Source of the DNA: Halopiger goleimassiliensis
GTDB taxonomy: Archaea > Halobacteriota > Halobacteria > Halobacteriales > Natrialbaceae
Assembly (NCBI RefSeq): GCF_000455345.1
Contig: NZ_HG315690.1
Span: 372,001 to 436,000 of the forward strand
Length of the DNA: 64,000 nt
Direction of reading: 5' to 3'
Below, in pieces: positions 54,776-63,307 of this stretch (position 1 is its first letter; each line of letters opens with the position of its first letter). Made by a program: the position numbers and the translations under genes. Below the pieces are notes generated by a model that saw only the letters and a list, made by a program, of their open reading frames with translations, was not told the origin of the DNA and searched no databases.

Positions 54776-55915
54776 CTACCCACAGTCGATGCCTTCGGCG
54801 ACGTCGATCGCCGTCTCACGATCGACGGGGTCCTCGACGAACACCGAGTAGTACAGGTCGCCACAGAGCCACTGTAGCTCCGTCCCGGCGTCCGTTCGGG
54901 CGATCGATCCGGTGACGCCACCGATCTCGACGTCCTCCCCGTCGACGGCGACGGCCCTGGGAGCGTCGCTCGTCGTGACCGAAACCGTCGTCGTGGCGTT
55001 GCGGTAGAACACCGAGGCCTGCGCCCGGTCCTCGTCGGGGAACTCGTAGACCGTCACGCCGTCGCGAACGAGGCCGTCCGGTATCGTCGCCGGATCGGGT
55101 TCGGCGATCACGAACGGCACTGCTTCGGCTGCGTCGGCGACCGTGGGGTACTGCTCGATCACTGGCTGGACGAATCCCCCGCCGTCGTCCTGGTCGCTCG
55201 GTGGCTCGAACAGGTCGTCTTCGAAGCCGGGATCGAACCGCACGTCTGTGTAGGTCGTCTCGAGCGTGAGTCCATCTCCTTCGATGGTGTGGCGAAGCGG
55301 AAACAGCGTCTCCTGATCGAGCCAGAGTTCGACCCGGTCGGCGGAGCGTTCGAGGTCCTCACGCTCGGTCGTCTCGAGCGGAATCACGAACTCCGTCTCG
55401 CCCACGAGGACGTCGATCGACCGTTCGACCGTCTCGTTGGCGGGCGGTTCGAACGCGATCCGGTAGACCTCACGGGTCTCGAAGGTCGTCTCCTGGAGGG
55501 TCGCGACCGCGTACGCCTCGAAGTAGCGTTCCCCCTGCCGGTAGATGCTCTCGAGCAGCGAGGGGGCCTCGGGGTCGAGGTCGACGGTCGTGGATTCGTT
55601 CGTCACGGGATCTACCTGCCACCTGGTCTCGCCGTCGCTGACGACCAAGGGCTGGCCGTCCGCGGCCGATTCGACGCGCTGGGCCCCGTCGTCCCGAAGC
55701 ATGACCGTCTCGGCTCGTTCGACCGTCTCGCCGTCGACCGTCTCGGTGATCTCGACCGTCGCCTCGAGTTCCGCGGGCGGCGTTTCGTTCTCGAGTCGCT
55801 CTTCGAGGTCGTCGGCTGAAAGATCCGCACTCGGGACCAACCCACAGCCCGCGAGCATGGTGAGGGTTCCGAGGACGAGAACGACGGCGAGGGGGCGACG
55901 AAGCGAGGAGGGCAT
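54776..55915 (-). CDS. LolA-like / outer-membrane-carrier-type lipoprotein
   Basis: This 379-residue exported lipoprotein has MPSSLRRPLAVVLVLGTLTM followed by LAGC. The mature part starts with DLSADDLEERLENETPP. The middle (about 60-260) resembles the LolA-type half-barrel found in many archaeal lipoproteins, with repeated DGETRWQVDPVTNESTTVDL-type strands. A second small domain (about 265-379) with FVIAEPDPATIPDGL may be DUF4367-like. The start at ATG 55915 is supported by AAATAATG (reverse, about 55942-55949). It may bind lipids or act in signalling; no direct evidence. Confidence 0.65.
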   Translation of the reverse strand: MPSSLRRPLAVVLVLGTLTMLAGCGLVPSADLSADDLEERLENETPPAELEATVEITETVDGETVERAETVMLRDDGAQRVESAADGQPLVVSDGETRWQVDPVTNESTTVDLDPEAPSLLESIYRQGERYFEAYAVATLQETTFETREVYRIAFEPPANETVERSIDVLVGETEFVIPLETTEREDLERSADRVELWLDQETLFPLRHTIEGDGLTLETTYTDVRFDPGFEDDLFEPPSDQDDGGGFVQPVIEQYPTVADAAEAVPFVIAEPDPATIPDGLVRDGVTVYEFPDEDRAQASVFYRNATTTVSVTTSDAPRAVAVDGEDVEIGGVTGSIARTDAGTELQWLCGDLYYSVFVEDPVDRETAIDVAEGIDCG

Positions 55916-56047
55916 ACGCGATACACGCAAGCCGAGATACATTATTTCATCGGAACGTTCGGGTCCGCGATCGGTCGTCGGGTTCACCCCGGATACGGCC
56001 TCGAGCCGTAGCCGCTCCGTCGGATCGGGAACGTCGTCCCGCGGCCC

Positions 56048-56365
56048 TCAATCCGACCTGTATCCCCATCCCTGAGCGAAGCGTCTCGTCAGGGTGCTCA
56101 GAACGAGCAAGAGGGTCAGCAGTGCGGCCAGTGCCCCGAAGGAGTAACCGTAGAACGTCTGGTGTGCTCCGTAGCCGACCATGGCAAAACCCATCAACAG
56201 CGCCGTCGCTCCCGCTCGCCTCGAGACGTACGCGGGATCGACGTCCTCGTCGTAGTGAACGTGCAGGTCGGCCCGGCCACGGGCGGCGATCAGGTAGGCC
56301 GGAACCAGCACCACGAACCCGAGCAGGATCCAGAAGCCCCCGACGAGGACGTTGACATCGACCAT
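56048..56365 (-). CDS. Small three-helix membrane protein
   Basis: This 105-residue protein starts MVDVNVLVGGFWILLGFVVL. Three hydrophobic segments are near 5-28, 52-70 and 75-92. A CTTATCC box (reverse, about 56389-56395) lies 24-30 nt upstream of the ATG at 56365, so I choose it over the ATG at 56374. Length and layout recall small DUF3784-type proteins, but I do not claim the family. It is divergent from the Lrp-type regulator. Confidence 0.55.
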   Translation of the reverse strand: MVDVNVLVGGFWILLGFVVLVPAYLIAARGRADLHVHYDEDVDPAYVSRRAGATALLMGFAMVGYGAHQTFYGYSFGALAALLTLLLVLSTLTRRFAQGWGYRSD

Positions 56366-56524
56366 CGACGGCATTCGGCCGGCTGCCAGGATAAGTCCGA
56401 CGATCGCCACCGGAAACGGCCCCGTCGTGGGGTCGTACCCGGCCTCGAGTGGTCACCTTCCGTCACGCGATCCGACGTTTTCGTATACAAAAGATATTTT
56501 CCCGCCGGAGCAAAAGGGACGACC

Positions 56525-56953
56525 ATGAGCACACAGGCGACGGAGGATCGGATCCTCGAGGTCCTCGAAGAGGACGCACAGGCCTCGTACGCAGAGATCG
56601 CCGAACGCGCGGACGTCTCGAAGCCGACGGTCCGCAAGTACATCCGGAAACTCGAGGACGAAGGCGTCATCGTCGGCTACTCGGCCGACGTCGATCCCAA
56701 GAAGCTCTCGAGCCAGACCATCGCGCTCGTCGGGATCGACGTCTCGAGCGAACGGTACGTCGAGGCGACCCAGGCGATCAAGGATCTCGACCAGGTCGAG
56801 GCGCTGTACAGCTCCAGCGGCGACCACATGCTGATGGCCGAGTTCCGCGCCGAGGACGGCGACGCCCTGGGCGAGATCATCTCCGAGGAGTTGCTCGACA
56901 TCGAGGGCGTGACGGCTGCCCATCCGTCGTTCCTCCAGGAACGGCTGAAGTAA
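56525..56953 (+). CDS. Lrp/AsnC-family transcriptional regulator
   Basis: This 142-residue protein has an N-terminal winged helix (RILEVLEEDAQASYAEIAER, SKPTVRKYIRKLEDEGVIVG) and a C-terminal ligand-binding RAM domain (ALVGIDVSSERYVEATQAIK, LYSSSGDHMLMAEFRAED). It responds to amino acids or other small effectors by changing oligomer state. The target is unknown; such regulators often act on adjacent or amino-acid genes. The start ATG 56525 has AAGATATTTT (56491-56500) upstream. Confidence 0.88.
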   Translation: MSTQATEDRILEVLEEDAQASYAEIAERADVSKPTVRKYIRKLEDEGVIVGYSADVDPKKLSSQTIALVGIDVSSERYVEATQAIKDLDQVEALYSSSGDHMLMAEFRAEDGDALGEIISEELLDIEGVTAAHPSFLQERLK

Positions 56954-57043
56954 CCGGCCGGATCCGTCGCCTGTTCGGGTGCGGACGCCCTTTCGTTTCG
57001 CGTCGCTGACACGGACAGGCCATGCCGCGGGATTTTCACGGCG

Positions 57044-57541
57044 GTGCGACTAGCGGGTTCCGTGGCGAGCTACGATCGACGAACGACGGTCGACGCACCC
57101 CTCGAAGAGGTGTGGGCGTTTCACTCGAGTCCGGCGGGACTGGAGCGACTGACGCCCGACTGGATGAACCTGCTCGTCGAGGCTGCCGTCGGCCCGGACG
57201 GCGAGCGCGATCCGGCGGTGCTCGAGGCGGGGTCGGAGCTGTCCCTCTCCGTCCGCCCGTTCGGCATCGGGCCACGCCAGTACGTCCGCTCCGCGATCAC
57301 CGAACGCGAACGGGCCGGCGGACGCGCGTATTTTCGGGACGAACTGGTCGACGGCCCGTTCGATCGCTGGGAACACACCCACGCGTTTTTCGCGGACGGC
57401 GACCGGACGATCGTTCGAGATCACGTCGTCTACGACCTCCCGTACGGGTCTCTCGGCCGGTTCGCGACGCCGCTGTCGACCGTCGGCTTCGAGGCGACGT
57501 TCCGGGACCGACATCGGCGCACGAAGGCCGCGCTCGAGTGA
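57044..57541 (+). CDS. SRPBCC-family ligand-binding protein
   Basis: This 165-residue protein has a START-like fold. It contains YDRRTTVDAPLEEVWAFHSS, LTPDWMNLLVEAAVGPDGER and YFRDELVDGPFDRWEHTHAF, with GYGSLGRF-like C-terminal features (DLPYGSLGRFATPLSTVGF). This is the cyclase/dehydrase-like subgroup that binds hydrophobic ligands. The start is either GTG 57044 or GTG 57062; the N-terminal strand begins at about residue 9, so both are possible. It follows the Lrp gene by 90 bp. Confidence 0.7.
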   Translation: MRLAGSVASYDRRTTVDAPLEEVWAFHSSPAGLERLTPDWMNLLVEAAVGPDGERDPAVLEAGSELSLSVRPFGIGPRQYVRSAITERERAGGRAYFRDELVDGPFDRWEHTHAFFADGDRTIVRDHVVYDLPYGSLGRFATPLSTVGFEATFRDRHRRTKAALE

Positions 57542-57618
57542 GGGTCTCGCGGCCATCGCGGCCGACGTTCGACCCGTGAACCACGGTCGTTTTGGGTATC
57601 GGATCGGTAGTTCGTGGT

Positions 57619-58242
57619 ATGACCACGCTCGAGGACGGACGGATGGACCGCCGACGGCTGCTGGCGACGGTCGGTGCCGGCGCGGCCGTCGGCGTCGCGG
57701 GCTGTCTCGGCGGCGACGGTAACGGGAACGGCGATCCCGAACAGGAATCGACCGACGACGACGGCCCGTTCAATACAGCTGCACTGGTCGATCACCCCGG
57801 TGACGACCCGATCGAGTTTACGGACGAGCACAACTGCCCGCTCTGTAACATGGGTCCGGCCCGCTACTCCGACTGGCGGTGCCAGCTCGCTCACGAAGAC
57901 GGGCGCGGCGCGACGTTCGATACCCCTGGCTGTCTGTTCGCGTACTTTGCGGTCCACCCGGTCGAGTCGCCGATCATCGGTGCCTGGGTGACCGATTACA
58001 ACACTGGCGACCTCGTCGACGGCACCGAGGCCCACTACGTGATCGTCACGGACGAGTCGGGGGCCGATCCCGACGAACCGATGGGATTCAACCCCCGTCC
58101 GTTCGCCGACCGCGAGGACGCCGTTTCCTACCTCGAGGAGTGGGAACCGGAGGAGTTGACCGAAGACGACATCCTCGAACTCGCGGACGTGACGTACGAC
58201 ACGGCGGCCATCTATCGCGGCGGCCGAATGCCCGACGAGTAG
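57619..58242 (+). CDS. NosL-family copper-binding lipoprotein
   Basis: This 207-residue protein has MDRRRLLATVGAGAAVGVAG with lipobox Cys29. The NosL core includes NCPLCNMGPARYSDWRCQLA with CxxCxM metal ligands, and GCLFAYFAVHPVES. NosL delivers Cu(I) to nitrous-oxide reductase in denitrifiers, but NosL-like lipoproteins also occur without nos genes, as here. The start is ATG 57619, with a TTTTGGGTATC box about 27 nt before it. cbiT follows 182 bp later with its own promoter. Confidence 0.8.
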   Translation: MTTLEDGRMDRRRLLATVGAGAAVGVAGCLGGDGNGNGDPEQESTDDDGPFNTAALVDHPGDDPIEFTDEHNCPLCNMGPARYSDWRCQLAHEDGRGATFDTPGCLFAYFAVHPVESPIIGAWVTDYNTGDLVDGTEAHYVIVTDESGADPDEPMGFNPRPFADREDAVSYLEEWEPEELTEDDILELADVTYDTAAIYRGGRMPDE

Positions 58243-58424
58243 TTCTCCGCCCTCGACCGTCTCTCACCTACGGCCTGCGTTCGAACTGTTTTCAGCGAGC
58301 GTGACGAGTTGATCCGCGAGTAGCCGGCCAGCTATCGCTATCGTTCCGGGCCGCCAGTAAGACAACCCAGATTGATCTACCACAACCACAATTGTTTTAG
58401 GGGCGGCCGCTGTTCCCCCGGCTG

Positions 58425-59048
58425 ATGCCACCGATCGCGCTGCCACACGACGCGAAGGCCGGGCCGACGAAGCCGGAGGTCCGGGCCGTCACCCTCTCGA
58501 AACTCGCACTGGGTCCCGAGGATCACTTCGTGGAGGTCGGCTCCTGTACCGGGGCGGTCACCATCGACGCCGCCCAGCGGGCCGGACGCGTGACCGCCCT
58601 CGAGCGGAAGGCCGACCGCCTCGAGACGACCGAACGAAACCTCGCGGCCAACGAGGAGTCGATCCGGGCGGACGTCGACCTGCGACACGCCGAGGCACCC
58701 ACGGGACTGCCCGACGACGCCGACGCCCTCTTCCTGGGCGGGAGCCGCAACTTCGAGGGCGTTCTCGATCACGCCAAAGAGACTGCGGTCGATCGGATCG
58801 TCATGAACGTCTCCCGTCTCGAGGTCGCTGGCGAGGCGACTGCGGCGTTTCGCGAGCGCGACCTGCTCGAGGAGGTCGTCCAGTTCCAGGTGAGCCACGG
58901 TTACGAACTCGCGGGCGCGACGAGTTTCGACGCGCAGAATCCCGTCTACATGCTGGTCGGGAGCGCGACGCCCCCCTCGGACGCCGAGGGCGACTCGTCG
59001 ACGGTCGCGGCCGACGGCGGCACGCGGACGGGAGGTGCGGACGGATGA
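58425..59048 (+). CDS. cbiT: Cobalt-precorrin-6B C15-methyltransferase (decarboxylating), CbiT
   Basis: This 207-residue SAM-dependent methyltransferase of anaerobic cobalamin synthesis shows HDAKAGPTKPEVRAVTLSKL at the N-terminus, the SAM motif DHFVEVGSCTGAVTIDAAQR, and ALFLGGSRNFEGVLDHA. The C-terminus has a short acidic tail. A TTGTTTTAGG box (about 58392-58401) precedes the ATG by 24-33 nt. It overlaps cbiL by an ATGA, so the three cbi genes form one operon. Confidence 0.9.
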   Translation: MPPIALPHDAKAGPTKPEVRAVTLSKLALGPEDHFVEVGSCTGAVTIDAAQRAGRVTALERKADRLETTERNLAANEESIRADVDLRHAEAPTGLPDDADALFLGGSRNFEGVLDHAKETAVDRIVMNVSRLEVAGEATAAFRERDLLEEVVQFQVSHGYELAGATSFDAQNPVYMLVGSATPPSDAEGDSSTVAADGGTRTGGADG

Positions 59049-59872
59049 CCCTCTACGGCGTCGGACTGGGACCGGGCGAGGCCGATCTCGTGACCGTCCG
59101 CGGGAAACGCGTCCTCGAGACCGCGGACGTGGTCTACTCGCCGGGACGGCTCTCGCGGTCGGTCGCGCTCGAGCACGTCGACGAGTCGGCGATCGGCGAC
59201 CTCGACTTTCCGATGACCAGGGACGAGGAGCAACTGCGAGCGGCCTGGAAGGAAGCCGCGGCGACGGTCGCCCCGAACGCCGCCGAGGGTGACGTCGCCT
59301 TCGTCACGCTGGGCGATCCGAACGTCTACTCGACGTTCGGCCACCTCCGGCGGACGCTCGAGGCCTTCCACCCCGAGGTCGAGGTCGAAATCGTACCCGG
59401 CGTCAGCGCCGTCACGGCGTTCGCGACCGCGCTGGGGGTCGAGATCGAGGCCGGCGCTGGTCTCTCGCTCCGGGAAGCCGCCGACGGGCGGAGTCCGACC
59501 GGCCCGGACCGGATGATCCTGTTCAAGGTCACGGACGCCCCCGCCACCCACGAGGGGCTCGCCGAGGCCGGCTACGAGGTGACCTACGGCCGCCGGCTGT
59601 TCATGGAGCAGGGCGAGACGATCGTCACCGACGATCCCACCGAACTCGAGGACCGCGACTACTACACGCTGGCGTACGCGGAGAAGGGCGACCTCGCGGT
59701 CGAACCCGCGACGGCCGCCTTCGAGTCGGACGGGGAGGCCCCGGAGAGCGACCGGTCCGCGGGCGAGTCCGACGAGTCGACCGGCTCCGAACCGATCGCC
59801 GACGGCGGCGAGGAAGTCACCCTCGAGCGGGCCGAGGGTTGCGTCCACGGCGACTGCGGGGGGCATCGATGA
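59045..59872 (+). CDS. cbiL: Cobalt-factor II C20-methyltransferase, CbiL
   Basis: This 275-residue member of the tetrapyrrole methylase family has LYGVGLGPGEADLVTVRGKR, VAFVTLGDPNVYSTFGHLRR, and VEIVPGVSAVTAFATALGVE. The C-terminal 60 residues are acidic and Ser-rich with a Cys/His end (GCVHGDCGGHR) that might bind metal. It adds the C20 methyl group before ring contraction. It overlaps cbiT (4 nt) and cbiF (4 nt). Confidence 0.9.
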   Translation: MTLYGVGLGPGEADLVTVRGKRVLETADVVYSPGRLSRSVALEHVDESAIGDLDFPMTRDEEQLRAAWKEAAATVAPNAAEGDVAFVTLGDPNVYSTFGHLRRTLEAFHPEVEVEIVPGVSAVTAFATALGVEIEAGAGLSLREAADGRSPTGPDRMILFKVTDAPATHEGLAEAGYEVTYGRRLFMEQGETIVTDDPTELEDRDYYTLAYAEKGDLAVEPATAAFESDGEAPESDRSAGESDESTGSEPIADGGEEVTLERAEGCVHGDCGGHR

Positions 59873-60780
59873 CCGGCGGCGACTCTGGCGTCGATGCCAA
59901 CGATACCGAGGCAGGTGACGGTAAGCCTGATCCGGCCGCGGCGATCGACGCGCAGTCGGCCGCGCGCCGGGAGGACCTCGACGATCGGATCGCCGACTAC
60001 AGCGCCGGCGACGAGCAGGCGGGGATCCCGTTCGTCGGTGCCGGGCCGGGCGACCCACGCCTGTTGACCGTCGCCGGCAGGGAGTTACTCGCCGACGCAG
60101 ACCTCGTGGTCCACGCGGGGTCGCTGGTCAACAGCGAACTCCTCGAGGCCTACTGCGACGGCGCAGAGCTCGTCAACTCGGTCGGCAAGGACCTCGAGGA
60201 ACTGATCCCGCTGATGCGGGACGCCTACGAGGAGGACCGCGAGGTGGTCCGCCTACACAGCGGCGATCCGGCCATCTACGGTGCCGCACTCGAGCAGATG
60301 GACGCCCTCGAACGCGAGGGCGTCCCGACCTACATCGTTCCGGGCGTCACGTCCGCGTTCGCCGCGAGCGCGACGCTCCGAACGCAGTTGACGCTCAACG
60401 AGGTGGCGAACCACGTCGCGTTCACCCGACCCCAGGGCAAGACCCTGAGCGCGGACGAGGACCACATCTCCGAGTTCGTCGGGATGGGCGACGTGACCAC
60501 CTGTATCTATCTGGGAACCCACGCCGTCCGCGACACGATGGAGCGCCTGCTCGAGGACGGTCACGATCCCGAGACGCCCGTCGCGGTCGTCTATCACGCC
60601 TCCTGGCCGGACGAGGACGTCATCGTCGGGACGATCGGAACCATCGCGGACGCGGTCGAGGACGCCGGCTATCGGGCGTCGGCGCTGGTCGTCGTCGGAG
60701 AGGCCGTCACCGGTGCAGGCTACGAGCGCTCGTATCTCTACGGTGAGTGGGCGAATCGAAGCGACGACGCCGACGAATGA
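59869..60780 (+). CDS. cbiF: Cobalt-precorrin-4 C11-methyltransferase, CbiF
   Basis: This 303-residue tetrapyrrole methylase has an N-terminal acidic extension (about 50 residues) before GIPFVGAGPGDPRLLTVAGR. Typical blocks are VVHAGSLVNSELLEAYCDGA, VVRLHSGDPAIYGAALEQM, VPGVTSAFAASATLRTQLTL and ISEFVGMGDVTTCIYLGTH. The start ATG 59869 overlaps the cbiL stop. No cbiG or cbiH follows, so the remaining cobalamin genes must be elsewhere. Confidence 0.92.
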   Translation: MTGGDSGVDANDTEAGDGKPDPAAAIDAQSAARREDLDDRIADYSAGDEQAGIPFVGAGPGDPRLLTVAGRELLADADLVVHAGSLVNSELLEAYCDGAELVNSVGKDLEELIPLMRDAYEEDREVVRLHSGDPAIYGAALEQMDALEREGVPTYIVPGVTSAFAASATLRTQLTLNEVANHVAFTRPQGKTLSADEDHISEFVGMGDVTTCIYLGTHAVRDTMERLLEDGHDPETPVAVVYHASWPDEDVIVGTIGTIADAVEDAGYRASALVVVGEAVTGAGYERSYLYGEWANRSDDADE

Positions 60781-61000
60781 TCGCGGTCGCATCTGATCCC
60801 CGATACGAACCCGCCTGAACCTGCTTCGACGATTAGAACCGCGCGGAGACAGTCGGAGCGGGTCGTCGCATCCGACAGATACGAAGGGTTGCCGACGTGT
60901 TCCATCGTGATAAAACTCCTTATTCCAGTTATGATTATGGATAGACAGAAATATATGAGTAAGGGAGGAGTTAGGATTAACCAGAGCGGGTGTACGTTAA

Positions 61001-61927
61001 ATGGGTGGTGCGAAGAGAACCGAACGTGACGTGCGGACGGTATCGGATGGGGAAAACACGAACGGCGTCGAGCGTACCTGTGACGAGTGTGGGACGACCC
61101 TGCGAACGGAGGAGGGGGAGACGGTCTGTCCCGACTGCGGACTCGTCGTCTCGGTCGACAACATCGATCACGGGCCGGAGTGGCGATGTCCGGATCCGGA
61201 CGAAAACGTGCGTCGAACGGGCGCACCGATGGATCCGTCTCGCCACGACCGGGGACTGTCGACCCGCATCGGGTACGGACCGGACAGCGACGGGGATGGT
61301 CCTCGAACGCGACAACTCGTCCGGATGCGCCGGCTCCACAACCGGGCGCGGTTCTCCTCGAAGACCGACCGGAACCGGGCCTACGGCTTCACGGAGATTC
61401 GGGGGATCGTCTCGGCGCTGTCGCTTCCCGCCTCGGTGAAAGACCAGTCGTGTTCGCTGTTCGAGTCGGCCCAGTCCGAGGACCTCCTCTGTGGCCGGTC
61501 GATCGAGGGGTTCGCTGCCGGGTCGGTGTACGCTGTCTGTCGGGTCCAGTCGATCGCTCGCACCATCGAAGAGATCGTCGACGCGTCCCACGCCGACCGT
61601 GACGAACTGATCGTCGCCTACGACGCCCTCAACCGGGATCTGGGGCTCCCCATCGGTCCGATCTCGCCGCTCGAGTACCTGCCTCGGTACGCGACGGAAC
61701 TGGACCTCGAGTGCGACGTCGAGGCACGCGCCCGGGAGTACGCGACGTCGTTCATCGAGTCGGACAAGCTGGGCGGCAAGAACCCGAGCGGCGTCGCAGC
61801 CGCGTGTCTGTACATGGCCGCCTACGATCTCGGCGTCGACGTCAGCCAGACGACCGCCGCGGAGGTGGCGGACGTCTCGCGGATGACGATCCGCTCCCGA
61901 ATCAAGGAACTGAAGGAGTTGCGCTGA
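61001..61927 (+). CDS. Divergent transcription initiation factor B (TFB)
   Basis: This 308-residue general transcription factor has a zinc ribbon with Cys27, Cys30, Cys43 and Cys46 (ERTCDECGTT, VCPDCGLV), a B-finger region (GPEWRCPDPDENVRRTGAP, HDRGLSTRIGYG) and two cyclin repeats, the second ending DVSRMTIRSRIKELKEL. The linker between ribbon and cyclins is shorter than in housekeeping TFBs, and the B-reader region is altered. Haloarchaea keep several TFBs that choose promoters. The start ATG 61001 has TTAGGATTAA (60971-60980) upstream, in an AT-rich 220-bp gap after cbiF. Confidence 0.88.
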   Translation: MGGAKRTERDVRTVSDGENTNGVERTCDECGTTLRTEEGETVCPDCGLVVSVDNIDHGPEWRCPDPDENVRRTGAPMDPSRHDRGLSTRIGYGPDSDGDGPRTRQLVRMRRLHNRARFSSKTDRNRAYGFTEIRGIVSALSLPASVKDQSCSLFESAQSEDLLCGRSIEGFAAGSVYAVCRVQSIARTIEEIVDASHADRDELIVAYDALNRDLGLPIGPISPLEYLPRYATELDLECDVEARAREYATSFIESDKLGGKNPSGVAAACLYMAAYDLGVDVSQTTAAEVADVSRMTIRSRIKELKELR

Positions 61928-62009
61928 CCCCGCGCCACGAGCCGTCGATCTTCTACTGTTCTGCCAGGTACTGTCTAAGTTCAAAAAGGAAGAGGAGACT
62001 AATCGTGGC

Positions 62010-63296
62010 ATGATCGCCATCGCTGGATCGAAAGGTGGCTGTGGGAAGACCACGGTGACGTTGGGACTCGCCGAGGCGTTCGCCCGGGCGGAGACGGCGG
62101 CGATCGCCGTCGACGCGGACAGACAACTGCCGAACCTGCACGTCAAGACCGACCTCGATCGGGGGCCGACGGTCGCCGACCTCGAGTCGGGTCACTCGCT
62201 CGAAGAGATCGCCCAGGAACACCCCAGGGAACCGTCGGTCGGGATCGTTCCCGCCCCGAAGTCCTCGGAGGCCTTCGAGTTCGACGTGCTGGCAGAGCAC
62301 GTCGACGAGGACGGTTACCAGGCCCTGATCGACTGTCCCTCCGGTGCCGGTCCCGACGTCGTCGATCCGATGAGCCAGGCCGACGGCGTCGTCGTCGTGG
62401 CCTCGGAGACGGACCGCAGCCTCGAGGCGGCCGAGACGACGATCGAAATGGCTCGGCGACTCGGCGTCCCGGTCTACGGTGCCGTGTTGAACAAGTGCTC
62501 GGAGATCCCCCAGCGGGCGAGCCGGTGGGACGTCCCGTTGCTGGGGTGTGTCCCCGAACGAACCTCGCCGCTGGTGAACGACGAGGTGATGGCCGCCTTC
62601 GACGACGTCGTCGCGACGCTGCGGGAACAGTCCCCCAGCGACCGCGCGCCGCCGACGCTGTCCGGCGACCGACTGCCCACCGGCGTGACGGAACTGGATT
62701 ACCGGATCGGTGGCGGTCTTCCACCGGGCTCCGTGGTAGCGCTGGTCGCGGAACCGGCCAGCCAGGCCGAACACCTCCTCTTCCAGGCGACCGGCGTTCG
62801 CGGGACGCTCTATCTCTCGACGGCCCACTCGCGGGAAAACGTCCGCCGGTCGATCGAAGCCGCGTCCACGGGCACCGGAACGCCGACGATCAGACGGGTG
62901 TCCGGCCCCGACGCCATCGACGACGCGCTGTCGTTGATCGAGAAGCTTCCCGACGCCGCGAACCTGATCGTCGATCCCGTCGACGAACTCGAGCGACGGG
63001 ATCGTTCGTCGTACGTCCGCTTCCTCGACGAACTCCGGGAGCGCATCGCCGAGACCGACAGTCTCGCTATCCTCCACTGTCTCGAGGGCGATCCGGAGAA
63101 CCGCGCGGCGACGCTTCGGGCCGCCGACGCAGTGCTCAAACTCGAGAGCGTCGCACCCGGGGCAGGGACGGACGTCGAACACTACCTGTCGGTTCCGAAG
63201 TACCGACCGAACGCCGAGTTCAGCGAGACGTTCGAGATCGACTTCGCCGACCACGCGGGCGCGGGACCGATCGAGTCCCCGCTCGAGTCGGACTGA
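62010..63296 (+). CDS. MinD/ParA-like ATPase fused to a degenerate RecA-like domain
   Basis: This 428-residue protein starts MIAIAGSKGGCGKTTVTLGL, a deviant Walker A (signature Lys8, Lys13) of the MinD/SIMIBI class, with IAVDADRQLPNL and YQALIDCPSGAG as further motifs. From about 215 a second domain begins (TGVTELDYRIGGGLPPGSVV) that resembles RecA/KaiC proteins, but the place of its Walker A reads AEPASQAEHLLFQA and lacks Gly-Lys-Thr/Ser. The second lobe is therefore likely a non-hydrolysing scaffold. Polar localisation or regulation of another protein is a plausible role. The next gene starts 11 nt after its stop. Confidence 0.8.
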   Translation: MIAIAGSKGGCGKTTVTLGLAEAFARAETAAIAVDADRQLPNLHVKTDLDRGPTVADLESGHSLEEIAQEHPREPSVGIVPAPKSSEAFEFDVLAEHVDEDGYQALIDCPSGAGPDVVDPMSQADGVVVVASETDRSLEAAETTIEMARRLGVPVYGAVLNKCSEIPQRASRWDVPLLGCVPERTSPLVNDEVMAAFDDVVATLREQSPSDRAPPTLSGDRLPTGVTELDYRIGGGLPPGSVVALVAEPASQAEHLLFQATGVRGTLYLSTAHSRENVRRSIEAASTGTGTPTIRRVSGPDAIDDALSLIEKLPDAANLIVDPVDELERRDRSSYVRFLDELRERIAETDSLAILHCLEGDPENRAATLRAADAVLKLESVAPGAGTDVEHYLSVPKYRPNAEFSETFEIDFADHAGAGPIESPLESD

Positions 63297-63307
63297 GGTG
63301 ATCCCGG

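Noticed and set aside
57619-58242. Denitrification cluster around NosL
   Set aside because: No nosZ, nosD or nosF gene is near; only the NosL-like lipoprotein is present.
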